64,000 nucleotides of DNA from Chalciporus piperatus (GCA_038093975.1 JBBPTG010000020.1:124001-188000), one strand, 5' to 3'. Numbered from the stretch's first letter, positions 27,384 to 40,413 are shown. Program-made: numbers and translations. The notes: generated by a model from the letters alone, not told the origin.

Positions 27384-29384
27384 ATGTCGCTCACCACCAC
27401 CTCGGACGTGCTCGACGCCGCAGAGTCTCTCCTCGCCTCGCACGTCGACCTGATCAACCGAACACGAGATTCTCAACGAAATAACCGTCGTCAACTACGG
27501 ACGTTACCCTCGCCCCCATTAGACGTACTCAAACTACCACTCATACCATCACCCACACCTTCGCCGTCTCCTTCGCCACCGTCTTCGCCACTACTTCCAC
27601 CACGACAGAAACCACAGCGACCAGACCTCCCACCCGCTAAACGTGCACGAATAGCACGCTATCCGAATTACGTGCCAGAAGAAGAGACGATCAGGAATGA
27701 CTATTCGCAGAGATACGTCGAGAGCGGTGAATGGGCTCAGAACTGGGTCGTCGGCGCAGAGCCAGAACGTCGTTTTGAGGAGTGAGTCTGTCCACCGAGT
27801 CCCTTCTATCTCTCACACCCCCGCTCTATCAAGATATCCAAAGCAGCAGCGATTGCTCAACCTCAAGAAGGAATCCGTAGACACACACGCCGCACCGTCA
27901 TCTTACCTCCCATTCCAACAACTCACCTCCCTCCACCCGTACAAATTCGACGTCATCCTCCTCGACCCACCCTTATCCTCCTCATTCAGCTGGGAGGACC
28001 TCCAAGAATTCCCCATCCCCTCACTCGCAGCAGATCCCTCCTTCGTATTCATGTGGGTGGGAAGCGGCGCTGGCGATGGCCTCGAACGCGGTCGAGAAGT
28101 CCTCGCGAGGTGGGGTTACCGGAGATGCGAAGACATCGTTTGGGTAAAGACGAACCTCGACACTAATCGCGGACCTGGCGTGAGTTTCTACCAACAAAAT
28201 AGCCCCTTTCCTGCTTGACCAAGACGACGTTCGTAGACAGATCCACCAACGACGTCCTTGTTGACGCGCACGAAACAACATTGTTTGATGGGTATCAAAG
28301 GTACTGTACGACGCTCGACAGACAGCTGGTTCGTTCATTGCAACGTCGGTGCGTCCCCCGCCTTTCGTCCCCGCCATCGTCATCGTCTCCCGTCGACTGA
28401 TAATATGTATCCCCGACCCATCATCCAGACACGGACGTCATCATCTGGGAAGGCGATCCCTCCGACCCAACACGCAAACCCCCAGAGATGCACACCCTGA
28501 TCGAAAACTTCTGTCTCGGCACCCGCCGCCTCGAAATCTTTGGTCGTTCCCGCTCCTCCCTCCGCCGCGGCTGGGTCACCGTCCTCGCCGAAGGCGAACA
28601 CGAACTCATCCCTTCCCTCGCCCGCGATCACGCACCCTGTATCCCCGACGGCGCCCGTCCATGGGATAAAGACAGCTGGGAAGAATGCACCAGGAAACTC
28701 TACGCCCTCGGCGGTGGAAAATGCGTCGTGCCGAACACACAAGAGATCGAAACCCTTCGTCCGAAATCACCCGTTCGATCGGGGTCGATGCAAGGCGGAG
28801 GTGGAGGTGGTGTTAGCGGTGGCGTAGGCGTAGGCGTCAGTGGGGGTGTGAGCGTCGGGCTAGGTCCACCCCGATCAGGTCGTCCCTCTCACCCAACCAA
28901 CCAACTCTCATTCCATCCACCTTCCCAATCCCACCATTCCGTTCCCCCCATCATGGGCATGGGCATGGGCGGTATGGGCATCAATGTCGGTATGCCCGTG
29001 GACATGACCGGCGGATGGCCCGGAATGGGCATGAACGTGAACGCGATGAACATGAACAACATGAACATGAATATGGTTCAAGCGGCTGGCATGGGCATGG
29101 GGAACATGATGATGGGCATGAATATGGACGGAATGACTGGGACGTCGTTTCATCCCCATCATCACCCCCATCATCACCCTGGACAGGTTCAGGGTGGTAT
29201 GAACCAATTGGGACTTTCTTCCTTGTGGATGGGTGGCGACAATTCGGAGGGTGGGGTGTGGGACGATGGAATGATGATGAATGGGATGGGGATGGGGAAT
29301 GTGGGTATAGGAGGAATGATGGGTGGGATGAGCGGCATGGGTATGAATCAGTGGACTCAACCTGGATATGATGGTTTTCAATGA
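27384..29384 (+). CDS. METTL14: N6-adenosine methyltransferase non-catalytic subunit, METTL14 type
   Basis: Partner of the METTL3/Ime4 catalytic subunit in mRNA m6A writing. Four exons join in phase. Diagnostic blocks are YNYP-like [104 protein letters not shown], and [20 protein letters not shown] with GWVTV. The position equal to the METTL3 DPPW motif reads DPPL, as expected for the non-catalytic partner (human EPPL). Beyond the fold comes an unusual tail of about 200 residues, rich in Met and Gly ([19 protein letters not shown]) with a His-Pro run ([10 protein letters not shown]). There is also a Pro-Ser-rich linker near residues 50-80. Stop TGA at 29382-29384. Confidence 0.9.
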
Positions 29385-29841
29385 TCTGTACTTTTAACCC
29401 ACGAACTTGGCATTTTTATATTTCAAATTTCAAAAGGACGTTCACAGCATCAATGATCCTCGTTATTTCGAGAACCCCGAGGTTCCACTAAGATTGATAA
29501 AACCTATGGGTATGCGTGTATATGCGGTGAATATCGTGGGGGAGATTTAGAAATTAAGGTATTGTATATATACTCTACCAAGCTAGAACGAAAAAAATCG
29601 CAAAGCGAGGGGGAACCAAATGGTTGCGATGAAGAACTAATCTCTGTTTTCTGACCCCGAGATGGGGGAGCGGCGCGCATAATGAACAACCCCCTTCGAT
29701 CAACGGAGAGGCGCAAGACGCACAGACCCAAAGGCGAAGAACAAGGAAAAAGGAGAAAGCGCATGCCAGTATATGCGTCGGAATGAGAATACACGGTTCG
29801 AAGATGGAGGAATAGAATTGGCGTGGTTGGTCACGTTCGTG
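29385..29841. other. Convergent intergenic region
   Basis: 457 nt between the METTL14 stop and the kelch gene stop. It contains an AT-rich stretch near 29555-29600. No gene seen. Confidence 0.45.
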
Positions 29842-31596
29842 TTAAACGTCTATCCGGAAGCTCATCACTTGAGGCAGGTAGGCGGCTCCTGCAAGATCGA
29901 GGATGTGTACGTCGTCAAAAACATCGTGTCCATTGAACTGGATCAAACGGTTTGGTAAGCCTTTCGAGATCTGAGCGACGAAACGACACCCACCCCTCCG
30001 AACACGAACAGTCTGCTGTCTGCGATGATCGTCACGTGGTAGCCCCTTGGAGTGGGTGGCTTACCGCGGACGGCACGAGGTTCATACTGAAGGTTCACTG
30101 GAATGACGAGAGGCGTCGATCAGCACTTTGATACACAGTTACACAAAAGAATCACCGAGGTTATAAAGCAGGATCTCAGAACTGTAAGAACTCCCATCGT
30201 GTCCGCCCACGATAAAGAGATACGACCCAACTTGCGTTGAAGTATGCGATAACCGACGGTGTGGCAAAGTTAGCGTCACGCGAGTCCATACCAATGAATC
30301 TGAGAGCAGGCAATGTCAGCAACAGTACGGAGGCGACTGAGTACATCATACCCAAGTTCAAGCACCAGACGTCCGAGAAGCATTCCCGTCCATCACTGCC
30401 GCCAACAATCACCATCACATTGCCAACCAAGTTGGCGGTATGGTATCCCCTTGGAGCTGGCGGGTCGCCATTTGTCTTGATTTGAGTCCACTTGAGTCCA
30501 CCACCGATAGAACCACGGAGCGAGGTATCCAAACGGGATACGTCGAGTGTCCACAAGTCATTGAGTGCTGTCAAACCATTACCTCCTCCAAAGACATAGA
30601 TCTTCCCAAAGTACAACACAGCCGTATGTGCACGTCTTGGCGCTGGATGTAACGGGTCGACCTCTGGAGACTGAGGTTGCGACTGAGCTGGAAAGGTCGG
30701 AGCAAACCACCGCCTGGTCGTCGTATCAAGAATGTATGTCGAGTCGTAATAGACGGGACCTTGACCGCCGCCGAAAATGACGATTTTGCGATCGACAAGG
30801 GTTGCCGTGTGCGCTCGACATGGGGGCGGTACATCCCCAAGCATCTCTGGATGGGACCATTGCATCGTTTCTGATGCAAGATGTATCATTCAAAAGAATC
30901 ACCTGAAACAATGGGATTGGGCCTACCAGTGTCGAAGCAATAGACATCCTTCCAACATCCCTTGTCATCGCATCCACCAAACAACCAAGCGACGGTATCT
31001 ACCAGCGTAACCGTATGCGCGCGCATATTTCGCATGGGGAGCGCCCCATGTACGGGTGCACGCGACCAATACATGGTCGTAGCAGGCGCAATGGGAACAT
31101 CGTCGCCGTGAGGAAGTCGAGGGGTTGTCCGAATACGCTGTTCACGTACACCCCGACTATTTTTACTTTCCTTTACACCAGAGGGAGATGACGGTCGTCG
31201 TTTGATGGACTGAGCAGGCTCAGTTGGAGTCTGAACAGAGGATACATGACGAAGGGACGATGGTTTTCGTGATACGGCAATGCGGGGTGTCCCTGGCGCT
31301 GTCGGTGTGGGTGTAGGGGAGGAAGAGCCCGCCGGAAGAGCTGCTGGTGCAGTCGGGTTGAGATGCTGGGGATTATTGAAGGTAGAGGTCGATGCCGTTG
31401 CTTGGTGGGTCGGATGGAGGTATGGGGAGCGGGTCGCTGTGGGTGCCAAGGTAGGTGCAGATGGAGTACGGATGTCGTCGTTGGCAGAGCTGTTTGTCAT
31501 GGTGTCGATGTCGTCGTCAACGTCGTCGACGGTGTTCAAGAGCAGCGTCGCAGGACTGCTCGGATTTTGACCTCGGAGCCTGGCGCGGCTTGCCAT
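29842..31596 (-). CDS. Kelch-repeat beta-propeller protein
   Basis: Probable scaffold of unknown partner. Starts at ATG 31596 (MASRARLRGQNPSSPATLLL). The first 190 residues are disordered, Pro/Ser/Thr-rich and partly acidic. At least six kelch blades follow: RAHTVTLVDTVAWLFGGCD, CRAHTATLVDRKIVIFGGG, RRAHTAVLYFGKIYVFGGG with NDLWTLDV, GYHTANLVGNVMVIVGGSDG with FSDVWCLNL, a blade containing VGSYLFIVGGHDG in the next exon, and a last blade FNGHDVFDDVHILDLAGA. The final exon ends MSFRIDV, stop TAA at 29842-29844. The layout resembles fungal Tea1/Ral2-like or galactose-oxidase-type kelch proteins, but no specific ortholog is claimed. In-frame ATGs upstream of 31596 exist, so the true start may be earlier. 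Confidence 0.82.
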
Positions 31597-32406
31597 CGCT
31601 GGGGATGGTGATGAGCGTGGGAATCTGTCTGATCCCACCAACTTGAAGGGTCGCATAACTAGCATCCCATTTGGGTGTAATACAGGGACCACCGAGGACA
31701 ATGAGTACGACAGCGCGTACGAAATCCTAATAAATCGCCATGGCACCGTCGAGGAATGGTGTACTATATCAGATATCGATATTTGACTGTCATCGCTGGC
31801 TCAGTTGTAGTGTATGTGACTGTCAATGTTCATCGCAATCACCAACCGTCAAGGTCACAGTACTAGGATTCACTTCCCGTACTTACACGTACAGCGGCGC
31901 ATGCCCGAAGTATGGCAACCAGTGACATGTGTACTTCAGGAACACCTGACGAAATAGCTGTCAACTCGGCCCAGGAGTTGACGGGCGACCATCCTGTGGA
32001 AGCCAAGCGGGATGCAGAACCAGAGCAGAAAATGAAATCTGCTAGCACAAGCCAGGTTGAACGTGAGCACGATGTACCGCTCAGCGACCCCATACCCCTG
32101 ACATGGTCGTAGCATCCTCGCCCGAGCTACGCCATCCCGTGCAACAGGGCGAGGAAACTCAGAGCAAGCAGGTAGATAACATCGACATCGACGTAGCAGA
32201 GGAGATATTTTCGGGACCATGATCAGACCAAAACAGCTTCGCGAGTCCAGCAACCTCGAATACAGTATCATATCTGGGCGTGTACGCTAGTCGCAGATGT
32301 CGTAGACTCTGTGGTATTTACAGGAAACGTAGGACACATCATGATGTCGGAGAAAAAGAAACACGAGACAAGCAATTCGATAGCGGACTACTTGTCACAA
32401 CGCAGC
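31597..32406. other. Intergenic region between kelch and DM9-vWA genes
   Basis: About 0.8 kb. A minus-strand open stretch at 31863-32093 has hydrophobic segments but no motif I recognise. It may just be the upstream region of the kelch gene. Confidence 0.4.
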
Positions 32407-34403
32407 TCAGTATTGACTCCGGGGGGTGAGCGTACCAAGGCGAGGCGTCCCTGTCAACTTGGCAGTGAGACCCCGGGGCGATCTCTCTCCACTGAGAGAA
32501 CGTGGTGAGTTGTTGCCGAGAGGCGACAAAAGCGAACCGCTGCTGGGCCCAGCACGGTCTAGGTCCTTGTGGATACCTCCGAGAAGGATCTTCAACATGT
32601 ACTCGGTGTCAAATGCACCCTGCTCCGGGTCGAAAGGAGTACTGTCAACCATATCCTGTTCAAGACGATGAGAAGTCAAGACTCGCGAGTCCATTTAGGC
32701 CACATACTCTGATCCTGTATCGGTTCACGAGGTGATCATCCAACTTGTGAAGCAGCTCGGAAGCAGCTGGGTCTGTGCCGATTTGCACGAATTGAATGCC
32801 GAACACGTCGTGCTTGGCGTTCTGGCGGTCAAGACGATGCGCTGCGTCGACGATCACTCTTTCGAGGTCGGCTTGGTCGGCTGCAGGCGTGAATCACAAC
32901 GAGTTAGCGAGATTGGCCGGACAGGGATCAGCCCAAGCTTACTTGGGAGACCGTCCGTGATCACGACAACGGTGATAGGCTCATGAGCAGAGCCCGGACG
33001 CTCAATAAGAGGCAAGTAATGGTCCATGACCTGGGCGAGCTTCGCACCCGTCGGGGTGTCCTGGCCTAAGCAACGAGGGTCAATACTGGCGTTCCGCTAG
33101 ATGAGAGACTTACCCGAGGGTTGAATCCGGTTGAACAAGGCTTGCACCTCCGTCCTCGACTAAGGGAGGGATGATAAGTCTCAGCTGCATTCGGGATGAA
33201 CGAAGAAGAATGAACTACCTGCATGTTTGGAGCATAGTCGTCCTGATGCATGAAGTGGATATCGGATCCCTTCCATCCATACTGGTTGGCAATGTCCACG
33301 ATGCCAGCAAGAGCCTCGCGGGTTTGCTCCCACAGGTCACCTTCATTCATCTAGCAGGCTCGAAGTCAGCTCGATTCTGTGAAAACGCAAAAGTGATATA
33401 CTCACGGAGAGCGAATCGTCGATGACGATGACAGTCTTTATCTCACTTTGGTACGTCAGCAAGGGAGTAGGCGATTTGCGATTTATCAAAAGAAGGAGAC
33501 GTACGCCATTCTCCTGAGATCAACCTCTCTTTGAGGCTGAACTATACCCTCGGGAAGGAAACGTGGAATATCACACTCCACGAGAGTCGTGTTGAGCGAC
33601 TCCACTTCGGTGGCATGGTAGGTTCTGTTGTGCGATCTGCGCACGCCTTGTTGAGCAAGGACGACTGTGCCTTGAGCAAGGTGACCTTCGGGTTCCGCGC
33701 GAGGGAAACCCCAACGTAATTGGGAAGCGCAAACGAGAACCTCGTAGTTGGGGATCTGAGAGCGAGATTAATGAAGCCCAATGGTGCCAAGATGCCACCC
33801 ACAATGTGCTCCTTTCCAGCGTAACCGATGACCGCTCCAGCGAATTGGGGGCTGGCTTTACCGATGTCTGTCGATCAAAGTCGTTAGTTCGCCATTCGCA
33901 GAGCAAGCGTCCTGAATACTAACGAAGGCCACCCTACAGCATACATGTCAGTCATAAGGATATCATAGATGCCAGAGCAAGACAGACGCACCTCGAGAAG
34001 TGCACGCGCGACGTACATAGTACATCCATTGCGATCTTCACCGAAAGGAACGGCATTTTCTGGGATGACGTTGCCCTCAGTCAGGACCTGAAGTTAGAAT
34101 CCACGTCAGTACACCATCATCGCGCGATGGGATCGTACACCATACCCAAACCAACGGCACGTGAGATCCGTGCTTCTTGAAGTGTTCAGTGCTCCTACGA
34201 GCGGCCAAGAGCCACTCTTCCTTTTGGATGACCGAGCTGGCTCCTACGACAGGTGTAGTAGAGCGGACGCCGCCATACTCCGAGGTGGTCCTCGTTCTGT
34301 GGCTCGGGCTGAACTCGGACGTTACACTCAAGTGTGAGCCTTTGTGAAGGGTAGCACTGAGCGAAGCTTGTTTCTGGTGAGAAGATTGGCGCGAGTAAGA
34401 CAT
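32407..34403 (-). CDS. DM9-repeat plus von Willebrand factor A (vWA) domain protein
   Basis: Starts at ATG 34403 with a Ser/Thr/His-rich leader (MSYSRQSSHQKQASLSATLH). A DM9 (DUF3421) region follows: ENAVPFGEDRNGCTMYVARA, GGLHIGKASPQFAGAVIGYA with GKEH, then YEVLVCASQLRW. The vWA domain comes next: VIVIDDSLSMNE carries the MIDAS DxSxS motif, with YGWKGSDIHFMHQDD, GQDTPTGAKLAQVMDHYLPL, EPITVVVITDGLP and DVFGIQFVQIG. The C-terminus is Ser/Pro-rich (SPRSLSGERSPRG) and ends TPRSQY, stop at 32407-32409. About nine introns join in phase. DM9 in other proteins binds mannose-type sugars and vWA binds proteins through a metal, so a secreted-ligand or adaptor role is conceivable, but no signal peptide is visible. 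Confidence 0.83.
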
Positions 34404-37400
34404 GATTGTCGTGGGGAAGTTGTATGAAACGAAAACTGGGGCTTGGTTTGCGCGTTCGTCCTCGTTTTATACCGTGGTCGTGCCATCGGTGCCATTATGC
34501 ACGCACCGCGTGCACTTGTCCGGAGATCACCATACCCGCATATCGATGGCTAACCTTCACGTCAAACATGCTGCATTGAACCTTGATTGACGCGCGTACC
34601 CTAGTAGAGGGTATTCGGGTGTTGGCGAGATGGCATTGGCAAAAGTGGAAAATTAGAAGTCTGGATCCCTGAACTCGTGTAGCAAGATCATTCTTCACCC
34701 GGACCTTGACCATTTCGGGCATTGCAGGATTATTGCGGTGCTTGGGTGCGCTGGTTATTCGGACGAGCACTAGTACTGTTTCACCTCAGTGTGACTTACC
34801 GTTGTTGTATCTCGTCTTCACATTCTCCGTTAATTATCACCAGAGTCATAACGCTGGTTTGAATCAGGGTCTGCAAAGTGAGGACCAAAGGACATGATCC
34901 ATGTAATCGTATACGACCACGTTCAAAGCAACAGACACGCACCTGCCTCGAGGTCGTCGAGGGACCGATTATCCTCCTTGACATGATACATCTCTGACGT
35001 TCATCAAACCGCATGTTGACTAGTCCCTTCTCCCCTCCATCGTTGTTCGCGTCCGAGAAGGCTGAACTGTCAAATGAGGTTGATGTTGAAAGTTAAACGT
35101 TGACAGCTAGGTTGACCTCGGATCCAGTAGGACCCAGTAGAACCAGAGTCGACCCTTTGTTCGAGCCACGACTATTCCAGGTTTCAAAACACGACACAGT
35201 ATTACCCTGATCAGCGTCTTCCTCATTCTCTTCACTCGAGCTCTCAATTTTATGTAGCGCCAATGGAAGACGACGACTTCGCGAAGGGTGAACACTGGAC
35301 AGTGGACAAGGCTAGCCACGAGGCACTAACTTGAGGGTGCCGAGGAAGCAATCGTTCTACTACTGACATCGGATGTACAGTACCACGAACCCCAGTCCTG
35401 ATCGATGATCCATTACATACGTTTGAAATTTTGCACGGTCTTGTGGACATATCACTTTGGTGCGTGTTGAGCTCTCCACGACGGATGCCTGCTACTGAGC
35501 AAACTCGGGCCGTGTAGCGCTAGTGACAACTCGAATCCCATGTAAGGCGATTGAAGATCATACAAAGAGGACCGTGTTTGCCATGATCGATGATCTCCGG
35601 TATGCGTTTCTGGTGTGGTCATTGCTCCGCTTCATTTGATGCTGGGCAAGATGCCTCGTGTCGGAAAGCTCCGGCGAGCCTTGCCCTTGATCGTTCACGT
35701 CCACATGCTGCAGCGTGTTGTAACCGCCTGGTTCGGTCCCTGGAACGTGCATGATTTCATGCACGGTGATAACATGTTCTGCTATGCCATTGGTTGCCAC
35801 GCTTGACGCCCACTCGTGCCAAATACATCATTCAGAGGGTCGCCGTCAAACCGGGTGGATTCTGATTCTGGAAGGTGGGTTATGGGTTCGACGCTACCAC
35901 CCACTGCAACTCGAACTCAAACTTACCTCAAACCACCATCCCTCCTTCCTTGTGAGCCGACTTTGACGTGTCATCATTAACCACAGGAAAATGCGTCTTG
36001 ACGCCCTTTTGAGGCCATTCGTTCGCAAGCTTTCGTCCGTTCGTCTCCGTCCGCGCTTTGTCGGCCTTGTTTTCCTCGGCCTTGCGATGGCTTTCAGGTC
36101 CCGACTTCTACAGCTACCGCCGCTTGGGGAGTGTTTTGTGCGATTGGCCACAGGGTAACGGTGGTTCATCGCTTTCTTGCCGTTCGCCAACTGGTGGGCC
36201 CGGGTAGAGTGCAACCTCTGCTTCGCCTTGGAGATACAGCATCGGTCGCCGCCTCAGCTTCATTTTCTCATGTGTTTATGTTTGCGGGAAACCCCAATCC
36301 TTCGCACACGATCTCTTGTAATTTCCGATTATGATGTATGACGATCCTTGCTGAAAGAACAATAGGCACTTCGTTCGTGCATTCGGGACCTTTGGTGCTT
36401 AAATGGTTGATCCACCGACAGGCTTGACGGTCAATGAGATGTATTCTGATTCGACGTTGTCCATGTGGATTTTCTTCATCTCCACTGTTGCTCCTATGCT
36501 ACGATATCCCGTTCTCATGCAATTAGAGCATCAAACCAGGCTATTTGCTACGATGTCGAAATTTGTACAGGAGACCACTCGCTATTGTCCGGTATCTTAT
36601 CCACCGTTGCCAGGACGAGATAAGATTGGTCGACAACGGTATTTGATCCGAAGGTTCACCGGCTGAGCGTAAAATGATAAATGACGCACCTGGGGTAATG
36701 TACCACTTACGTGGAATGTTTCCGGGATGCCAGGTGGAAGGACGGAGAAAAAAAAATTAAGAAAATGTCCACCGATTGTGGCGATTCCGCCGACCCGAAT
36801 GCAGCTTTGATAACCCCAACCTCGAGCAAGACCTCGAGTCAGCTATTCCGCCAATACACATCCCTGATCCACTTACACCCTGTCGCTGCCACATCTCAGC
36901 TATTCCACAGCACAGCGTGGACGCAAAAAGTGAACGTGGACGCAACGAAGGGTATCAAGGCTCGTAGCATATCCTCATCGAATGTCGAGTCAGAGTTCCC
37001 TTTCTTGTGCTTCTCCCGCCAGTTAACGTTTCAACTTCCACAGCAAGTGCTGAGAACAATAACTCACCGCCATCGCTTTCCGCCACAACACCTCTTTTCA
37101 CCATGTGCCACCACGAAGTGTACGTTGCTCATGACGCTCTAGAAGTTAGATGATTGATCAAGTTGCGTGTTCCGACAGTGTAGGAGATTATTACAGAGGA
37201 TGCGGGGTAAGTCCGATCCAAGCTGTGTCTTCTGTCTTCCCGCTGACGTATTGAGGGCGACAGCACTTCCATGGGCGCTACTTCACTGGGCAAGTTCAAG
37301 ACTGCAACTCTCAAAGATGTAAGACTAGCAAGGCACACATGCATAAGACGGCTATAAATTGTGGATGCACCGCCGTATGTCCCTTGATTATACCCCTATA

Positions 37401-38723
37401 TCGAGGTTCTGATCCACCCTTGCCACAGGTCGTCACAGAGGATAGAAAAATACAGAACCTGTTTCAAACGTCATACTCTGACTGCGAACCAACCACGCGT
37501 TAAGGGCCATCGGATCAACTACCTTTTACTTATCGATATATTACGTCTTGACAGGCGTCTTCTCGGTGCCATCCTAGATTTCACTTCCATCGCTTTCTAT
37601 CGCAATTCTATCGCACCAATTCCCTGTGCTAATCTATAGATTGGGATCATGACTGTACTCGCATACCTGGTGTATGCATATGTCTGAGAGAGCCCGACAC
37701 TTGAGAACCAAGGCACCATTTGAATTTTGTCATGCATGTCATGATCTGTTCGTGGCAATGCGATTGGCTTACCAGCGGCCTTGCACTCTGCAATGTGCCT
37801 CCTCTGATTTGGACTACCGGGACCGGGATCGATTCCTGCATATCGGCGTGACAAAAACATGGCCAACAGTGGCCACGTGCAGTCGAATCCACTGGCATTC
37901 TCTTGATTCTCTTGCTCGCCCCAAATCGGTGTATTTTTTTTCCGCTGGGCCCTCCCTGTAAAGACGGGGGCATGCCTCTCACCACATGCCATGTCGGCGG
38001 TGGCGGAGGTGCGCACTGGAGGTGGCAAGTCATCTAGTTCCCAGAGGACCGCAGGAATTCGAACTGGCATCAAATACCGGCGCTGATCCGACCGAGCGCT
38101 GCTATGTACCTAGAGTAGTAAGTTAGTCCCACTACACAGACCCAAAGAGTCGTGCGTGCCAATTTTCCTTCCTCTGTTATCTACGTCTCGATGCTCCTTT
38201 CCACACAGCGGGATCTATGTTGCCATCCTCTTCTCCCATGGTGTAGTATGCTCTCTTGACACTGCCGTTCTCGCAAGACTGCAGAACGTCTCACTGATAT
38301 GGTAATTGCGCATGTTGCTGCCGAGATTCGAGAATGCGATCACCCACCAACGGATTCAGTATTGGAACAATTGTAGTCTCGGTAGGTGACAGCGGCCGAG
38401 TTTCAAGCCATCAGTGCAGAAATATCTCCACAACGAAACTCCTAGTCTGGTGACCAGACTGTCTATGGGGCAAACCACTTGCCTCACAGACGGTTCTGGT
38501 GACCAGACTACGAAACTCCGCTGAGACCTCTGGAAGAACAATTGATGAAGCCAGCTATCGCCATGATGGTTCGAAATGCGAGAAGGTTCTTGGGCTGACG
38601 ATTGGCGCTATGTATGTACACAGTACAAGATTCGAGTCCTCATGGCAACAGTTGGTGGCAAAGAGGGGAAGAGTGACCACGTTGAACCCTCTCACACCGT
38701 TACGTCGCTGATTATTCATTTTT
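34404..38723. other. 4.3 kb gene-poor region
   Basis: No gene could be assembled. A minus-strand stretch at about 35935-36060 reads as a plausible basic-to-acidic protein tail (containing RKAEENKADKARTETNGRKL) followed by a stop, but no partner exons were found. Plus-strand frames at 36403-36666 and 36711-37142 have no motif. A repeated near-palindrome lies at 38433-38520. The stretch may be decayed coding or transposon DNA. Confidence 0.4.
38433..38520. repeat. Paired palindromic repeats with shared flank
   Basis: The perfect 17-nt palindrome AGTCTGGTGACCAGACT at 38444-38460 recurs as TCTGGTGACCAGACT at 38495-38509. The word ACGAAACTCC flanks the first copy on its left and the second copy on its right. 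This could form two alternative hairpins or a cruciform, or be a footprint of an excised element. Confidence 0.7.
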
Positions 38724-39591
38724 TATAGTCATAGGCATACTATTACTGGACGTCTCAATCACCGTCGCTGCATTCTACGCCTTCTGGGAATCATCCACAA
38801 CTTCGGGTACCCGGCCGATTCACCTTCGATAGACCCATTTTCTACAGTCGAGAGTGACATGGCGCCTATCATTCAAGGGACTCGGTGAGAGCCAAGCTAT
38901 TCCACATCTCTTGACTGACAATCAAAGCTAGTTACTACATTGACTCATGATTTCTACTGTTGGAGGATATGGGTCATTCGAAAATCTCTCTGGGTTCCCA
39001 TCCCAGTCATGTTGGTGTAATAATAAAGTTGTATCTCGAATGCGAAATTTTTGAAGAGTACTAAACGCCAAACTGTTCTAGCTGTCCATGGTGCAGCTTG
39101 CCAGCATCATCCTACTAGATCTAATGGTGTGCCCAAGTTTCTTTGTCGACTCGGACAATTGATTAGATGACCTTAATCGAAGGACGAGTTTGGCCCTGCT
39201 GCCCCCACAGTCGTATCACCAGCCTTGCCTCCCCCATTTACAACACTATCGCATATCTCCCCCTTCTTGGCGGTGTGTACATATCTCAGGCCATTGTACG
39301 ACCCTGGCTTGATAGCACTGCTATATGCGATCTGACTATCACAATAAGCATGCTATTGACTGTATGTCTTCTTGGACTCGTCCGGGGTTTCCGCTGATAT
39401 CCTATGATAGTTCCGATCTGAACACGACACTCATTGTGTGGGATGACGGGACTGTGAATGCACAGCTTGCAGTTGCACCCTCACGTCTTCGAGCGAGTCA
39501 TGTCGAGCAGCTTGAACTTGTGACTCGGGGTCCATCAGACGAAGAGGGCCTGGGGGGCATTAATTTGCACGAGTCATGTCATTCATCGTGA
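38724..39591 (+). pseudogene. Decayed DUF6534-type membrane protein gene
   Basis: Recognisable pieces of the DUF6534 seven-helix family occur in order on the plus strand: IGILLLDVSITVAAFYAFW, then in another frame IIHNFGYPADSPSIDPF, then FYCWRIWVIRKSLWVPIPVM, LSMVQLASIILLDLMV, and LDSTAICDLTITISMLLT (a strong family block). A tail with LVTRGPSDEEGLGGIN follows and a stop ends it at about 39591. Going from the first to the second piece needs a 2-nt frame change at about 38790 that no intron explains, and the join near 38885-38935 does not keep phase with any GT..AG pair I could find. I therefore call it broken, though a missed intron could rescue it. Confidence 0.5.
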
Positions 39592-40380
39592 TGGTACATT
39601 GTTTCTCCTCACGTAATTCCATCAAGGCCATCCCTGCCGATTTCAAACTAAAGTTTGTCTTGGATCTATCTGAGGTGCGTCTGCTTGTATGCATATAGTT
39701 CAAGGATTGTGACGAAACCTGGATCCGACGCAAGCTGGAAGCGGGGCGGCACGAGTCTCCCCAAACCAGGCTCTCGATGATTGTCCTGCTCTATTGAACG
39801 ATGGATTGACAATGGATACACTCTGGGTCTAGCGCGCATATACGATGAGAATGTACAATTTTCTATGATATTTTGTGTGGAGGAGTATGAGATTTCTAGC
39901 TACACATTGTAGACGAAATACGGTGTGAATGTCATATTGTGACTAGACCAGCATCGCTATCAACGCTACAAGAGTGTGGTCCCAAACATACGCGACTCTC
40001 TACGTCTATACTTCTGAGTCAGGGGAACGAGCAAACGCCATAACATGTCGACAACGTGATTGACGGGCTGCTCCCGTCTATCACGTCTTTGACGTGTACA
40101 GGGACAGCTACAAGCGCATATACTCAGGATAGTGGAGATGATGGGTGTAAGAGGGAAAGAGTCGTGGTTGAATAATTACCGTCGAGTCCCTCTTATATAG
40201 GTTTTGAAGTCCCTTCTTCGTCGAATTGTTGCACGACAAAATTGACCTGAGACTTTACAATCCCCGCTCACCGAAAATCGGGCGAGTATTTAGACATCCC
40301 CATCGGTTTACGGGACTCGACTTGGAGGGCAGGAGGACGTCCGGGAAATGGCCTTTCTGGGAGCGAGTCTGTCTCGGAGT

Positions 40381-40413
40381 CTCGACTCTCGACTCTCGAC
40401 TCTCGACTCTCGA
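40381..40413. repeat. CTCGACT heptanucleotide tandem repeat
   Basis: Four exact copies of CTCGACT followed by a partial fifth. Confidence 0.9.

Noticed and set aside
28908..29381. Minus-strand His-rich open frame
   Set aside because: Mirror image of the Met/Gly-rich METTL14 tail; no independent evidence.
35900..36240. Possible HMG-like basic gene on the minus strand
   Set aside because: Only one tail-like stretch reads well; no domain or upstream exon could be found.
37597..38073. 158-codon minus-strand open frame
   Set aside because: No ATG at its start, no motif, overlapped by similarly long frames; treated as chance.
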